Source of the DNA: Bauldia sp.
Lineage (GTDB): Bacteria > Pseudomonadota > Alphaproteobacteria > Rhizobiales > Kaistiaceae
Reading direction: 5' to 3'
Length of the DNA stretch: 5,673 bases
Assembly (NCBI GenBank): GCA_020442095.1
Contig: JAGRKY010000345.1
Span: forward strand, 1-5,673
How positions within the stretch are numbered: the stretch's first letter is position 1; each line of letters opens with the position of its first letter. A program made the position numbers and the translations under genes. Shown here in pieces: positions 1-5,453 of this stretch. Below the pieces are notes generated by a model. It worked only from the letters and a program-made list of their open reading frames with translations. It had not been told where the DNA came from and did not search any database.

Positions 1-75
1 CTGCCGATCACCGGCAAGCCCGACGACCAGGTGGTCGACCGGCTGGTAAGCATCGGGGCGATGCAGGCCATCTGA
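1..75 (+). CDS. C-terminal end of upstream gene, possibly a peptidoglycan-binding domain protein
   Basis: Frame 1 is open from the window edge to a TGA at 73-75 and gives 24 residues beginning LPITGKPDDQVV and ending GAMQAI. An 'LPxTGxxDxxxxxxL' pattern is typical of the end of PG_binding_1 (PF01471) domains, where a leucine-rich helix follows the G-x-x-D turn, so the gene may encode a peptidoglycan-binding protein. That is inference from one short segment. The stop lies only 3 nt before the DUF1491 start at 79, so the two genes are probably cotranscribed. The start and the main part of the gene lie outside the window. Confidence 0.6.
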   Translation: MPITGKPDDQVVDRLVSIGAMQAI

Positions 76-78
76 CCC

Positions 79-423
79 ATGCGGGTGACATCCTCGCTCT
101 GGGTCGGCGCCTATATCCGGCGATGCCAGGTCGAGGGGGCGTTCGCCACCGTCGCCCGCAAGGGGGCGGAGGAAGCCGGCGCGATCCTGGTCATCGTCGA
201 CCGTCTCGATGGACTCTCCGACCTCTACGCGCCGGCGCCGCAGAGCCTCTTCGATGAATCGCGGCCGTCCGACCGCCGCTTCCAGCGGGTGATGGAAGGC
301 GCCGCGCCTGACGAGATCAGGAAGAATATCGACCGTCAGGTCAGCTTCGATCCGGATGTGTGGATCGTCGAGATCGAGGATCGCGCCGGCCGGTCGTTCC
401 TCGACATCGAGCCCGAAAGCTAG
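79..423 (+). CDS. DUF1491 family protein
   Basis: This is a small, probably cytoplasmic protein of 114 residues with no signal peptide or membrane segment, close to the usual family length of about 110. It matches my recollection of DUF1491 (PF07372): an N-terminal 'TSxLWVxAxIRR' strand, then 'GAEEAGAILVIVDR', 'LYAPAPQSLF' and a C-terminal 'DPDVWIVEIEDR' segment. The family is found mainly in alphaproteobacteria and its function is unknown. The ATG at 79 follows the upstream stop by 3 nt. There is no strong Shine-Dalgarno sequence, only AGG at 65-67, so translation may be coupled to the upstream gene. The TAG stop at 421-423 shares the CTAG at 420-423 with the stop of the opposing DUF2336 gene. 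The family call is secure; the role is not known. Confidence 0.88.
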   Translation: MRVTSSLWVGAYIRRCQVEGAFATVARKGAEEAGAILVIVDRLDGLSDLYAPAPQSLFDESRPSDRRFQRVMEGAAPDEIRKNIDRQVSFDPDVWIVEIEDRAGRSFLDIEPES

Positions 424-1517
424 CCGCGTCCCTCGGCGGTGCGGCCGCCGACCTGCTGCTGGCCAGGGCGGGCCGTCTCGCCTGCCTCGCGGTTCCGGCC
501 GCGCAGATCGGTATGGATGGACTGCGGGGGAAGGGGAGCCTGCGTCGCCGGCTTCCGACGCCATGCCTGGGCGAGCGTCGTCGCGACCGTCGGCTCCATC
601 CCGGCGTAGAGGTCGCAGAGGTCGAAGAAGACCGTCGGGTCGCGTCCGACGGGAGAGGCGAGCAGGAACACCTGCTGCGCCTGTTCGCGGGGAAGCGACA
701 ACGCCTTGAGGAGGACCGCCAACGGCTCGCCGCGCTTGTCGTCGAGGCACGCCGTGACCAGTTCCGGCGCGAGGTCGAGCCCGTCGACGATGGCGTCGAC
801 CAGCGCCCCGCGATTGCCGATCCGCGCAAATCCGACGACCTGGGCGGCACCGAGAATCGACCGGAAGGCGCGATCGGCGACCATCGTCGGGTCGGTCGCC
901 GTCGCCGCAAAGTCGTGATGGTTGGTCGCGATGTCGGCAAGGAGACGGAGCCGTGCCGTCCGCTCGTCCGCAAGGAAGACCCATGGATCGAGGCGGTCGC
1001 GACCGTGGCGCGGTGCGGCCTCGGCCGCTTCCGGGATGCCGGTTGCGGGCGATGCTGCCGCGGGGCCCTTGCGACGGTCGAGGATGGCGGCGACTTCCGG
1101 GTCGGCGGCGATACGCAGGGCTCGTTCGACGTCCTCGCCGAGCAGGGGACGTTCAGCGATCAGCCGGTGATGCGCGACGCCGGTCGCGGCGATGACCGTC
1201 AGGAGGTCGAGGGGGGCGAGGACCGGCGAATGCCGCAGGATCGGCGTCGCCACCTCGATCTCGTCGCGCGCCAGGCTGCGGGCCACGGCCTGGGGCGCAT
1301 CGATCCGCACCGCCAGCCTGGTCGCCACGTAGATGCGATCCTCCCGGTCGACCCGCGGGAGGAGATGCAGGGCGAGTTCCTCGAAGCGACGAATCTCGTC
1401 GCGGCCGTGCGCAGTTTCCTGGACGAAGAGTTCGGTCGAGGCCCTCAGGAGGGCGGCATCGTGGCAGCGCTGGGTCGCCAGCCTGACAAATCCCTTCGGC
1501 TGGGGAAAGTCGTTCAT
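420..1517 (-). CDS. DUF2336 domain-containing protein
   Basis: This is a 365-residue, mostly alpha-helical protein without signal peptide or membrane helices, so it is probably cytoplasmic. Residues 40-145 carry the features I associate with DUF2336 (PF10098), notably 'SLARDEIEVATPILRHSPVL' near 81-100, followed by 'LDLLTVIA'. Helical HEAT-like repeats appear to resume at about 180-320, after an Ala/Pro-rich linker at 148-175. The tail from about 325 is rich in Arg, Gly and Gln and is probably disordered. DUF2336 is an alphaproteobacterial family of unknown function; the helical repeats suggest protein binding (inference). The start is ATG (1515-1517) with a weak GAGG (1529-1532, minus strand) 11 nt upstream. 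The gene diverges from the small ORF at 1686 across a region with a CtrA-like site, and converges on DUF1491 with overlapping stops. Confidence 0.88.
   Translation of the reverse strand: MNDFPQPKGFVRLATQRCHDAALLRASTELFVQETAHGRDEIRRFEELALHLLPRVDREDRIYVATRLAVRIDAPQAVARSLARDEIEVATPILRHSPVLAPLDLLTVIAATGVAHHRLIAERPLLGEDVERALRIAADPEVAAILDRRKGPAAASPATGIPEAAEAAPRHGRDRLDPWVFLADERTARLRLLADIATNHHDFAATATDPTMVADRAFRSILGAAQVVGFARIGNRGALVDAIVDGLDLAPELVTACLDDKRGEPLAVLLKALSLPREQAQQVFLLASPVGRDPTVFFDLCDLYAGMEPTVATTLAQAWRRKPATQAPLPPQSIHTDLRGRNREAGETARPGQQQVGGRTAEGRG
433..451. terminator. GC-rich hairpin just past the DUF1491 stop (weak terminator candidate)
   Basis: There is a perfect 7-bp inverted repeat, tcggcgg (433-439) and ccgccga (445-451), with a 5-nt loop. 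It begins 9 nt after the DUF1491 stop and lies inside the last codons of the opposing DUF2336 gene. No T-run follows on either strand, so it is not a classical intrinsic terminator. It could pause polymerase or protect the 3' end of the DUF1491 transcript. In GC-rich coding DNA such a hairpin may also be chance. Confidence 0.25.
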
Positions 1518-1574
1518 GATCGCGAAGGCCTCGGAGTGTCGATGAACTGTGCCGGCGATTGTGCGTGACAGTCG

Positions 1575-1590
1575 TTAGCGGACTGTTAAC
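1575..1590 (+). promoter_or_regulatory. Putative CtrA binding site (TTAG-N7-TTAAC)
   Basis: The sequence is TTAG, 7 nt, then TTAAC, one base from the alphaproteobacterial CtrA consensus TTAA-N7-TTAAC with exact spacing. It lies 58 nt from the DUF2336 start and 96 nt from the small-ORF start. Its orientation favours the small ORF, as activating CtrA boxes usually read in the direction of transcription. Binding is inferred from the pattern alone. Confidence 0.45.
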
Positions 1591-1675
1591 CTTGCCAACC
1601 GATTAATCGATGCGAGTGATCCGAAGCGTTCGCCACGTCGGCCGGGGGCGAAGGGCCCGGCCAGGATGATCTCCG

Positions 1676-1682
1676 AGGAGGT
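1676..1682 (+). promoter_or_regulatory. Strong Shine-Dalgarno site of the small ORF
   Basis: The sequence AGGAGGT is a near-perfect anti-16S match ending 3 nt before the ATG at 1686 (5 nt if only AGGAG is counted). The spacing is slightly short but functional in many bacteria. It is the best ribosome binding site in the window and is the main evidence that the 67-codon ORF is a real gene rather than the opposing open frame on the minus strand. Confidence 0.75.
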
Positions 1683-1685
1683 CGC

Positions 1686-1889
1686 ATGGCCACGATACTT
1701 ACGTTTCCTCCGCCGCGCGCCGATGGCATCCGCAGCCCTCGGACCGACCGCGCCGACACCTGCGAGATCGTCATCTTTCCCGGCGTCCGGATCGAGAGAC
1801 ATGACGTCGATCTGAGCTACCGCTTGCGCGATTCGGTCGGGCGGGGGGATTTCAGGGACATCGGCGGCAACTCGCGCCAGACGTCCTGA
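1686..1889 (+). CDS. Small conserved-looking hypothetical protein (67 aa)
   Basis: I do not recognise a named family. The 67-residue product opens MATILTFPPPR and has a central segment CEIVIFPGVRIERHD (about 35-49), followed by a polar tail. The two segments share an I-x-x-FP pattern (ILTFPPPR, IVIFPGVR), giving two short hydrophobic strands ending in Phe-Pro. Short proteins with an N-terminal ILxFP and a later IxFPGxRxER segment occur beside other genes in Hyphomicrobiales, as far as I recall, but I cannot confirm this here. It has no signal peptide and no membrane helix. It has its own strong AGGAGGT site and lies downstream of a CtrA-like box. It ends 19 nt before the convergent DUF1254 stop. 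The function is unknown. Confidence 0.65.
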   Translation: MATILTFPPPRADGIRSPRTDRADTCEIVIFPGVRIERHDVDLSYRLRDSVGRGDFRDIGGNSRQTS

Positions 1890-1896
1890 AGTCACC

Positions 1897-1912
1897 CTGA
1901 CGGCGAAGTCAG
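1897..1912. terminator. Short hairpin between convergent genes (weak terminator candidate)
   Basis: The stem is ctgac (1897-1901) and gtcag (1908-1912) with a 6-nt loop, 7 nt past the small-ORF stop and overlapping the DUF1254 stop (1909-1911). It is the only dyad in the 19-nt gap between two convergent genes, so it could mark transcript ends in both directions. The 5-bp stem and the lack of a T-run make it weak; Rho-dependent ends are as likely. Confidence 0.22.
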
Positions 1913-2454
1913 AGCATCGTCGAGCAATCCGCGGTCGCGAGCGCGTCGCGGGCGCGGGGCAGCATGGTGTCGTCCGGCACGAAGACGCGCATCAGCACGA
2001 AACCGGTGTCGAGCGGCAGTTCGACGACGATCGCCGTTTCGAGCTCCTCCGGCGGGTTGCGGCGGAGCTGCGCCATCTGGACCGGGGTGATGACGACGAG
2101 GTCGAGCTCCGACCGTTCCGCAGAACGGTCGTTCAGGCTGTAGGCGTTGCGTCCGCGGCGATCGAAGACGGCGACCGACCAGAACGTATCGGGCAGTTCG
2201 GCCGTGACCTGGATCGGACCGTCATCGAGCGAGAAGCGGCAGACCGCATAGAGCATCTCGGGGTCGAGATCGACGAGCGGCTCGTGCCCGGCCCTGACCT
2301 CGGGCAGGATGTGGAAGCTGCCGTCGCGCCCGAACTGGCGCATCGCCGAATAGGCATCCGCCGTCGCGAAATAGGGGATCATGATGACGGTGGTGATATG
2401 GATGATGCCCGCCAGCATCAGGCCGCCGACCACGTAGAGGAGCGTGCGGTTCAT
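1909..2454 (-). CDS. Membrane-anchored DUF1254 domain protein
   Basis: This 181-residue protein has an N-terminal hydrophobic helix (about 5-28, LLYVVGGLMLAGIIHITTVI) and a soluble part probably facing the periplasm. That part resembles a short DUF1254 (PF06863) domain as seen in rhizobia: 'AVCRFSLDDGPIQV' (70-83), 'FWSVAVFDRRGRNAYSLNDR' (91-110), and a C-terminal 'GFVLMRVFVPDD'. It has exactly two cysteines, C72 and C177. The ATG start overlaps the stop of DUF1214 as ATGA (2454-2451), with GGGAG (minus strand, 2463-2467) 8 nt upstream inside the DUF1214 gene. The same frame stays open upstream to 2715, but that part duplicates DUF1214 coding sequence in another frame, so the overlapping ATG is the start. 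Translational coupling to DUF1214 is very likely. The biochemical role is unknown. Confidence 0.85.
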   Translation of the reverse strand: MNRTLLYVVGGLMLAGIIHITTVIMIPYFATADAYSAMRQFGRDGSFHILPEVRAGHEPLVDLDPEMLYAVCRFSLDDGPIQVTAELPDTFWSVAVFDRRGRNAYSLNDRSAERSELDLVVITPVQMAQLRRNPPEELETAIVVELPLDTGFVLMRVFVPDDTMLPRARDALATADCSTML

Positions 2455-3023
2455 CGGCACTGCTCCCGCAGGATGTCCGGCATGGTCGAGTCCGCCGGGC
2501 TGCCGGTCGTCAGGGGCGTGTCGTAGAGGCGCAGGATCAGCTTGAAGGTGCCGGGGGTGGCGATGGGCAGCCAGTTGCCGGGCTGGACCTCGGGCGAAAC
2601 GACGATCTCGAAGCTGCCGTCGCTGTGTCTGAGGATCTCTCTGGAATCGAATCCCTGGCGCTGGGCGGCATTGGCCATCAGCCGGCCCTGCGCGTTGTAT
2701 GCGGTCAAGGTCCACAGCCTTGCGGCCGGTGTCTGTCCGATGATCCGGTAGGTGCAGTTGCCGGCGAGCGGCTCACCGTCATGGTCGGCCTCGGCGAGGA
2801 ATGCGAGGCCTTCGCCCGCGCCGAGCGGCAGCTCGCCGGTCCGCGCCAGCCGCGCGACCGCGTAGGGATCGGCGTCAGGGCTGCCTGACTCAGGCGAGGC
2901 GGTCCAGTCACCGATCTCGATGAGGCCGAAGATATTGCCGCGCTCGACCGCGAGCCAGGCGGACGAAAGTCCGACGCCGGCAGCGATAACGATCGCGATC
3001 GCAATATTCAGGAGGGGTGGCAC
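2451..3023 (-). CDS. Membrane-anchored DUF1214 domain protein
   Basis: This 190-residue protein has one N-terminal transmembrane helix or uncleaved signal anchor (about 4-25) and a likely periplasmic domain. DUF1214 (PF06742) features are visible: 'CTYRIIGQTPAARLWTLTAY' (90-109), 'GSFEIVVSP', 'PGNWLPI' (148-154) and 'FKLILRLYDTP' (160-170). The only cysteines are C90 and C189. The start is GTG (3023-3021). It is the first usable start after the PBP stop, no ATG lies in frame nearby, and it places the hydrophobic helix at the N-terminus. A weak GGGA lies 8 nt upstream. The 69-nt gap from the PBP stop and the 4-nt overlap with DUF1254 suggest one transcript. In many bacteria DUF1254 and DUF1214 domains are fused in one protein; here they are separate. 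The function is unknown. Confidence 0.85.
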   Translation of the reverse strand: MPPLLNIAIAIVIAAGVGLSSAWLAVERGNIFGLIEIGDWTASPESGSPDADPYAVARLARTGELPLGAGEGLAFLAEADHDGEPLAGNCTYRIIGQTPAARLWTLTAYNAQGRLMANAAQRQGFDSREILRHSDGSFEIVVSPEVQPGNWLPIATPGTFKLILRLYDTPLTTGSPADSTMPDILREQCR

Positions 3024-3092
3024 TTGGATGGTCCCATGTCGCGATTCGCAACGATACAGGGGCGACAGTCGGCACGCTATCGACGCGAGGAC

Positions 3093-5297
3093 CTATTGGG
3101 CAGTGGGCTGCGGCGGAAGATGGATGGTCGCCGCGTCCGCGCCGGCAAGGCCGATCTCCTTCACCTGCCGGTCGGGGCCAAGCGCGGCGACCGGCTTCAG
3201 TTCGGGCGCGGACCGGAAGAGTTCCTCGAGCCGGATCAGTTGCGTCGTGGCTGCGGCCGACAACGTTGCCGGGACGCCGAGATCGTCGGGGCTGCCATCC
3301 GGGTTCTCCGCCTCGGCGACGACCGGCGCCTCCTTGCCGGCGTCCGGATCGTCGACATAGGGGATCGGCTTCAGCTTGATGCCGTTGTGGGCGTAGGTCA
3401 TGACCTTGTTCCAGGTCTCGGCCGGCAGGCTGCCGCCGGTGAGACGCCGGGTCGGTTGGTAGTTGTCGTTACCGAACCAGACCGCCGCCGCATAGTTGCC
3501 GGTGAAGCCGACGAACCAGGCATCGCGATAGGCGGAGGTCGTGCCGGTCTTGCCGGCGGTCTTGATCCCCTCGAGCTTGGCGCGGCGGCCGGTGCCCCAT
3601 TCGGGGACCTGGACGAGGATACCGTTCATGTCCGCCACAGTCTCTTCGGGCAGCACCCTTTCCGGCGGCGGCGCTTCCTTGCGGCGGTCGTAGAGGACCT
3701 CGCCGCGGCTGTTCATCACCTGGGTGAAGGCATAGGGGGTGGCCTTGTAGCCGCCATTGGCGAAGACGGCATAGGCGCCGGCCATGTCGACCACCTTCAC
3801 CTCGGCGGCGCCGAGCGGCAGCGACCGGGTGATCTTGAGCTCGGTGGTGAGGCCCATCTTCTTGGCGGTCTCGACGATCTTGTCGCGGCCGATTGCCTGG
3901 GCGAGCCGGACCGGGATGATGTTGATCGACTTGACGAGGGCGGTCGTCAACGACACCGGACCGGAGAAGCCGCCGCCATAATTGTGCGGACACCAGCCGC
4001 CGATGCAGATCGGCGCGTCGCGGACGACGCTCTTCGGCGTGTAGCCGTTCATCATCGCGGTCGCATAGACGAAGGGCTTGAAGGACGAACCCGGCTGGCG
4101 GAGGGCGTCGGTCGCCCGGTTGAACTGGCTCTCGCCATAGTCGCGGCCGCCAACCATCGCGCGGACCGCGCCGTCGGTTTCGACGACCACCATCGCCGCC
4201 TGCCGCGCGCGGTAGGCGTCTCCCTTGTCGCGGAGAACCGACTCGACCGCATCGTCGGCGGCCTTCTGGATGCCGAGGTCGACCGTGGTGCGGACGGTGA
4301 GGCTGCGGTCACCCCTGAGGTTCAGCTCCTTCACCTTGTCGAATGCCCAGTCCATGAAGAAGTTGGGCGAACTGCCGCTTTCGGCCTGCTCGATGACGTT
4401 GGCGGGATGGCGGCGGGCGCCGATCACCTGGCCCTCGGTGAGGAAGCCCGCCTGGACCATGTTGGTCAGGACCTCGTTGGCGCGGGCCCTGGCCGCCGGC
4501 AGGTTGACGTGCGGGGCATAGCGCGCCGGCGCCTTGAACAGGCCGGCGAGCAGCGCCGCCTCGGCAAGGTTCACGTCCTTCACCGACTTGCCGAAATAGT
4601 ATTCGGACGCCGCCTCGACGCCGAAATTGCCGCCGCCCATATAGGCGCGATCAAGATAGAGCTTGAGGATCTCCTCCTTCGACATGTTGGCTTCGAGCCA
4701 CAGGGCGAGGAAGGCTTCCTTGATCTTCCGCTCGAGGGTTCGTTCGTTCGACAGGAAGAGGTTCTTGGCGAGCTGCTGGGAGAGCGACGAGCCGCCCTGG
4801 ACGACCGCGTCGGCGCGCAGGTTCTCGCCCATCGCCCGGATCGTGCCGCCGACGTCGATGCCGAAATGCGTGAAGAAGCGCCGGTCCTCGGTGGCAAGCA
4901 CCGCCTTGATCAGGTGGTCGGGCATCTCGTCGAGCGGCACCGTTTCCTTCCGCTTGATGCCGCGCTTGCCGATCTCGTTGCCATTGCGGTCGAGGAAGGT
5001 GACGGAATAGTCGCCCTGCGAGCGCCAGCCGTTCCGCGTTGCCTCGAAGGCGGGCAGCGCCAGCGCCAGCATCAGAACGGAGCCGCCGACCGACAGGGTC
5101 AGCGCGTCGCCTGCCACCTCGACTGCGCCGCGGCGAATGCCGGTCAGCCGGAAACGGCGCATGAAGACGGAGAAGGCCTCCGCCCGGCCCGCGATGAAGC
5201 GGCCGGTCCTGAACAGGCTGGTATCGACCCAGGAATCGATGTCGATCAGGCGAACCCGCCGCCGCTTTCGAGAGGTCGATTGAAAAGGATCGCGCAA
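3093..5297 (-). CDS. Bifunctional class A penicillin-binding protein (PBP1A family)
   Basis: This 734-residue inner-membrane enzyme polymerises lipid II glycan strands and cross-links their peptides in the periplasm. A basic cytoplasmic tail (residues 1-65, RKRRR at 10-14) precedes a membrane helix at about 67-84. The GT51 glycosyltransferase domain has catalytic Glu137 in EDRRFF, GGSSLSQQLAKN (168-179), RTLERKIKEA (186-195), KEEILKLYLDRAYMGGG (207-223) and AEAALLAGLFKAP (245-257). The transpeptidase domain has nucleophile Ser404 in SSFK (404-407), SIN (457-459) and KTGTT (583-587). All catalytic motifs are intact. The first 90 residues of the tail beyond 640 are Ala/Pro/Glu-rich. The start is TTG (5297-5295); no in-frame ATG or GTG lies between it and the upstream stop codon at 5349-5351, and MRDPF plus RLIDIDSW resembles rhizobial homologues. 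There is no clear Shine-Dalgarno sequence. It heads an apparent operon with DUF1214 and DUF1254. Confidence 0.96.
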   Translation of the reverse strand: MRDPFQSTSRKRRRVRLIDIDSWVDTSLFRTGRFIAGRAEAFSVFMRRFRLTGIRRGAVEVAGDALTLSVGGSVLMLALALPAFEATRNGWRSQGDYSVTFLDRNGNEIGKRGIKRKETVPLDEMPDHLIKAVLATEDRRFFTHFGIDVGGTIRAMGENLRADAVVQGGSSLSQQLAKNLFLSNERTLERKIKEAFLALWLEANMSKEEILKLYLDRAYMGGGNFGVEAASEYYFGKSVKDVNLAEAALLAGLFKAPARYAPHVNLPAARARANEVLTNMVQAGFLTEGQVIGARRHPANVIEQAESGSSPNFFMDWAFDKVKELNLRGDRSLTVRTTVDLGIQKAADDAVESVLRDKGDAYRARQAAMVVVETDGAVRAMVGGRDYGESQFNRATDALRQPGSSFKPFVYATAMMNGYTPKSVVRDAPICIGGWCPHNYGGGFSGPVSLTTALVKSINIIPVRLAQAIGRDKIVETAKKMGLTTELKITRSLPLGAAEVKVVDMAGAYAVFANGGYKATPYAFTQVMNSRGEVLYDRRKEAPPPERVLPEETVADMNGILVQVPEWGTGRRAKLEGIKTAGKTGTTSAYRDAWFVGFTGNYAAAVWFGNDNYQPTRRLTGGSLPAETWNKVMTYAHNGIKLKPIPYVDDPDAGKEAPVVAEAENPDGSPDDLGVPATLSAAATTQLIRLEELFRSAPELKPVAALGPDRQVKEIGLAGADAATIHLPPQPTAQ

Positions 5298-5355
5298 GGA
5301 ACTGACCCGGGGCTCTGGCGGCTCGACTCGAACCGGTGATGTGGCCGATCAGTAA

Positions 5356-5384
5356 AGGATAGGCAACTGGGCGAAGTTAAGGAA
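5356..5384 (-). promoter_or_regulatory. Possible promoter of the PBP operon
   Basis: Read on the minus strand, TTCCTT (5384-5379) and TATCCT (5361-5356) are separated by 17 nt. The -10-like box matches TATAAT at four of six positions and the -35-like box is poor. It sits in the most AT-rich part of the 145-nt gap between trxC and the PBP gene, about 58 nt upstream of the TTG start. Position and spacing are suggestive only; the PBP could also be read from the trxC transcript. Confidence 0.25.
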
Positions 5385-5428
5385 GTCTCGGGGCAGGCGG
5401 GGCGAAAAAGCGCCGTCTCCCGATGCCT

Positions 5429-5453
5429 TGGCGGGGCAGCGGCTATCCCGCCA
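5429..5453. terminator. Hairpin across the end of the thioredoxin gene
   Basis: There is a perfect 7-bp inverted repeat, tggcggg (5429-5435) and cccgcca (5447-5453), with an 11-nt loop that contains the trxC stop codon (5443-5445). A T-run (minus strand, 5409-5405) follows about 20 nt later, inside a second small dyad ggcg/cgcc (5401-5414). The distance is too great for a standard intrinsic terminator, so this is only a weak candidate for trxC transcript termination or attenuation. Confidence 0.22.

Larger units (their letters stand above)
1518..1685. promoter_or_regulatory. Divergent intergenic region between DUF2336 and the small ORF
   Basis: These 168 nt separate two divergently transcribed starts and must hold both 5' leaders and probably both promoters. 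The 1566-1610 part is the most AT-rich stretch nearby. It contains GTTAAC (1585-1590), a 10-bp palindrome cgattaatcg (1600-1609) and the CtrA-like box and dyad listed separately. A possible -35-like TTGCCA (1592-1597) for the plus strand has only a poor -10 partner (AGTGAT, 1615-1620), so I do not call a housekeeping promoter. Confidence 0.55.

Noticed and set aside
360..1568. Open frame of 402 codons on the plus strand opposite DUF2336
   Set aside because: It overlaps the end of DUF1491 in another frame and is antisense to the DUF2336 gene; the translation is Arg/Gly/Asp-rich with no family signature.
1575..1895. 106-codon minus-strand frame opposite the small ORF
   Set aside because: It has no ribosome binding site that I can see and reads across the divergent regulatory region; the plus-strand ORF has a strong AGGAGGT and a more protein-like sequence.
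2455..2715. N-terminal extension of the DUF1254 frame up to 2715
   Set aside because: It lies inside the DUF1214 gene in another frame, gives Arg/Pro/Gln-rich sequence, and would bury the membrane helix that begins right after the ATG at 2454.
3024..5339. Open frame of 771 codons on the plus strand opposite the PBP gene
   Set aside because: It is fully antisense to a PBP with every catalytic motif intact, its product is a low-complexity Arg/Gly/Asp/Ala-rich sequence without recognisable domains, and long antisense frames are expected in GC-rich coding DNA.
5313..5343. tRNA-like T-loop sequence GGTTCGAGTC on the minus strand upstream of the PBP gene
   Set aside because: The flanking bases do not form the 5-bp T-stem, and no acceptor, D or anticodon arm can be found around it.
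5401..5414. ggcg-aaaaag-cgcc dyad as an intrinsic terminator
   Set aside because: The stem is only 4 bp and the A/T run is in the loop rather than after the stem.
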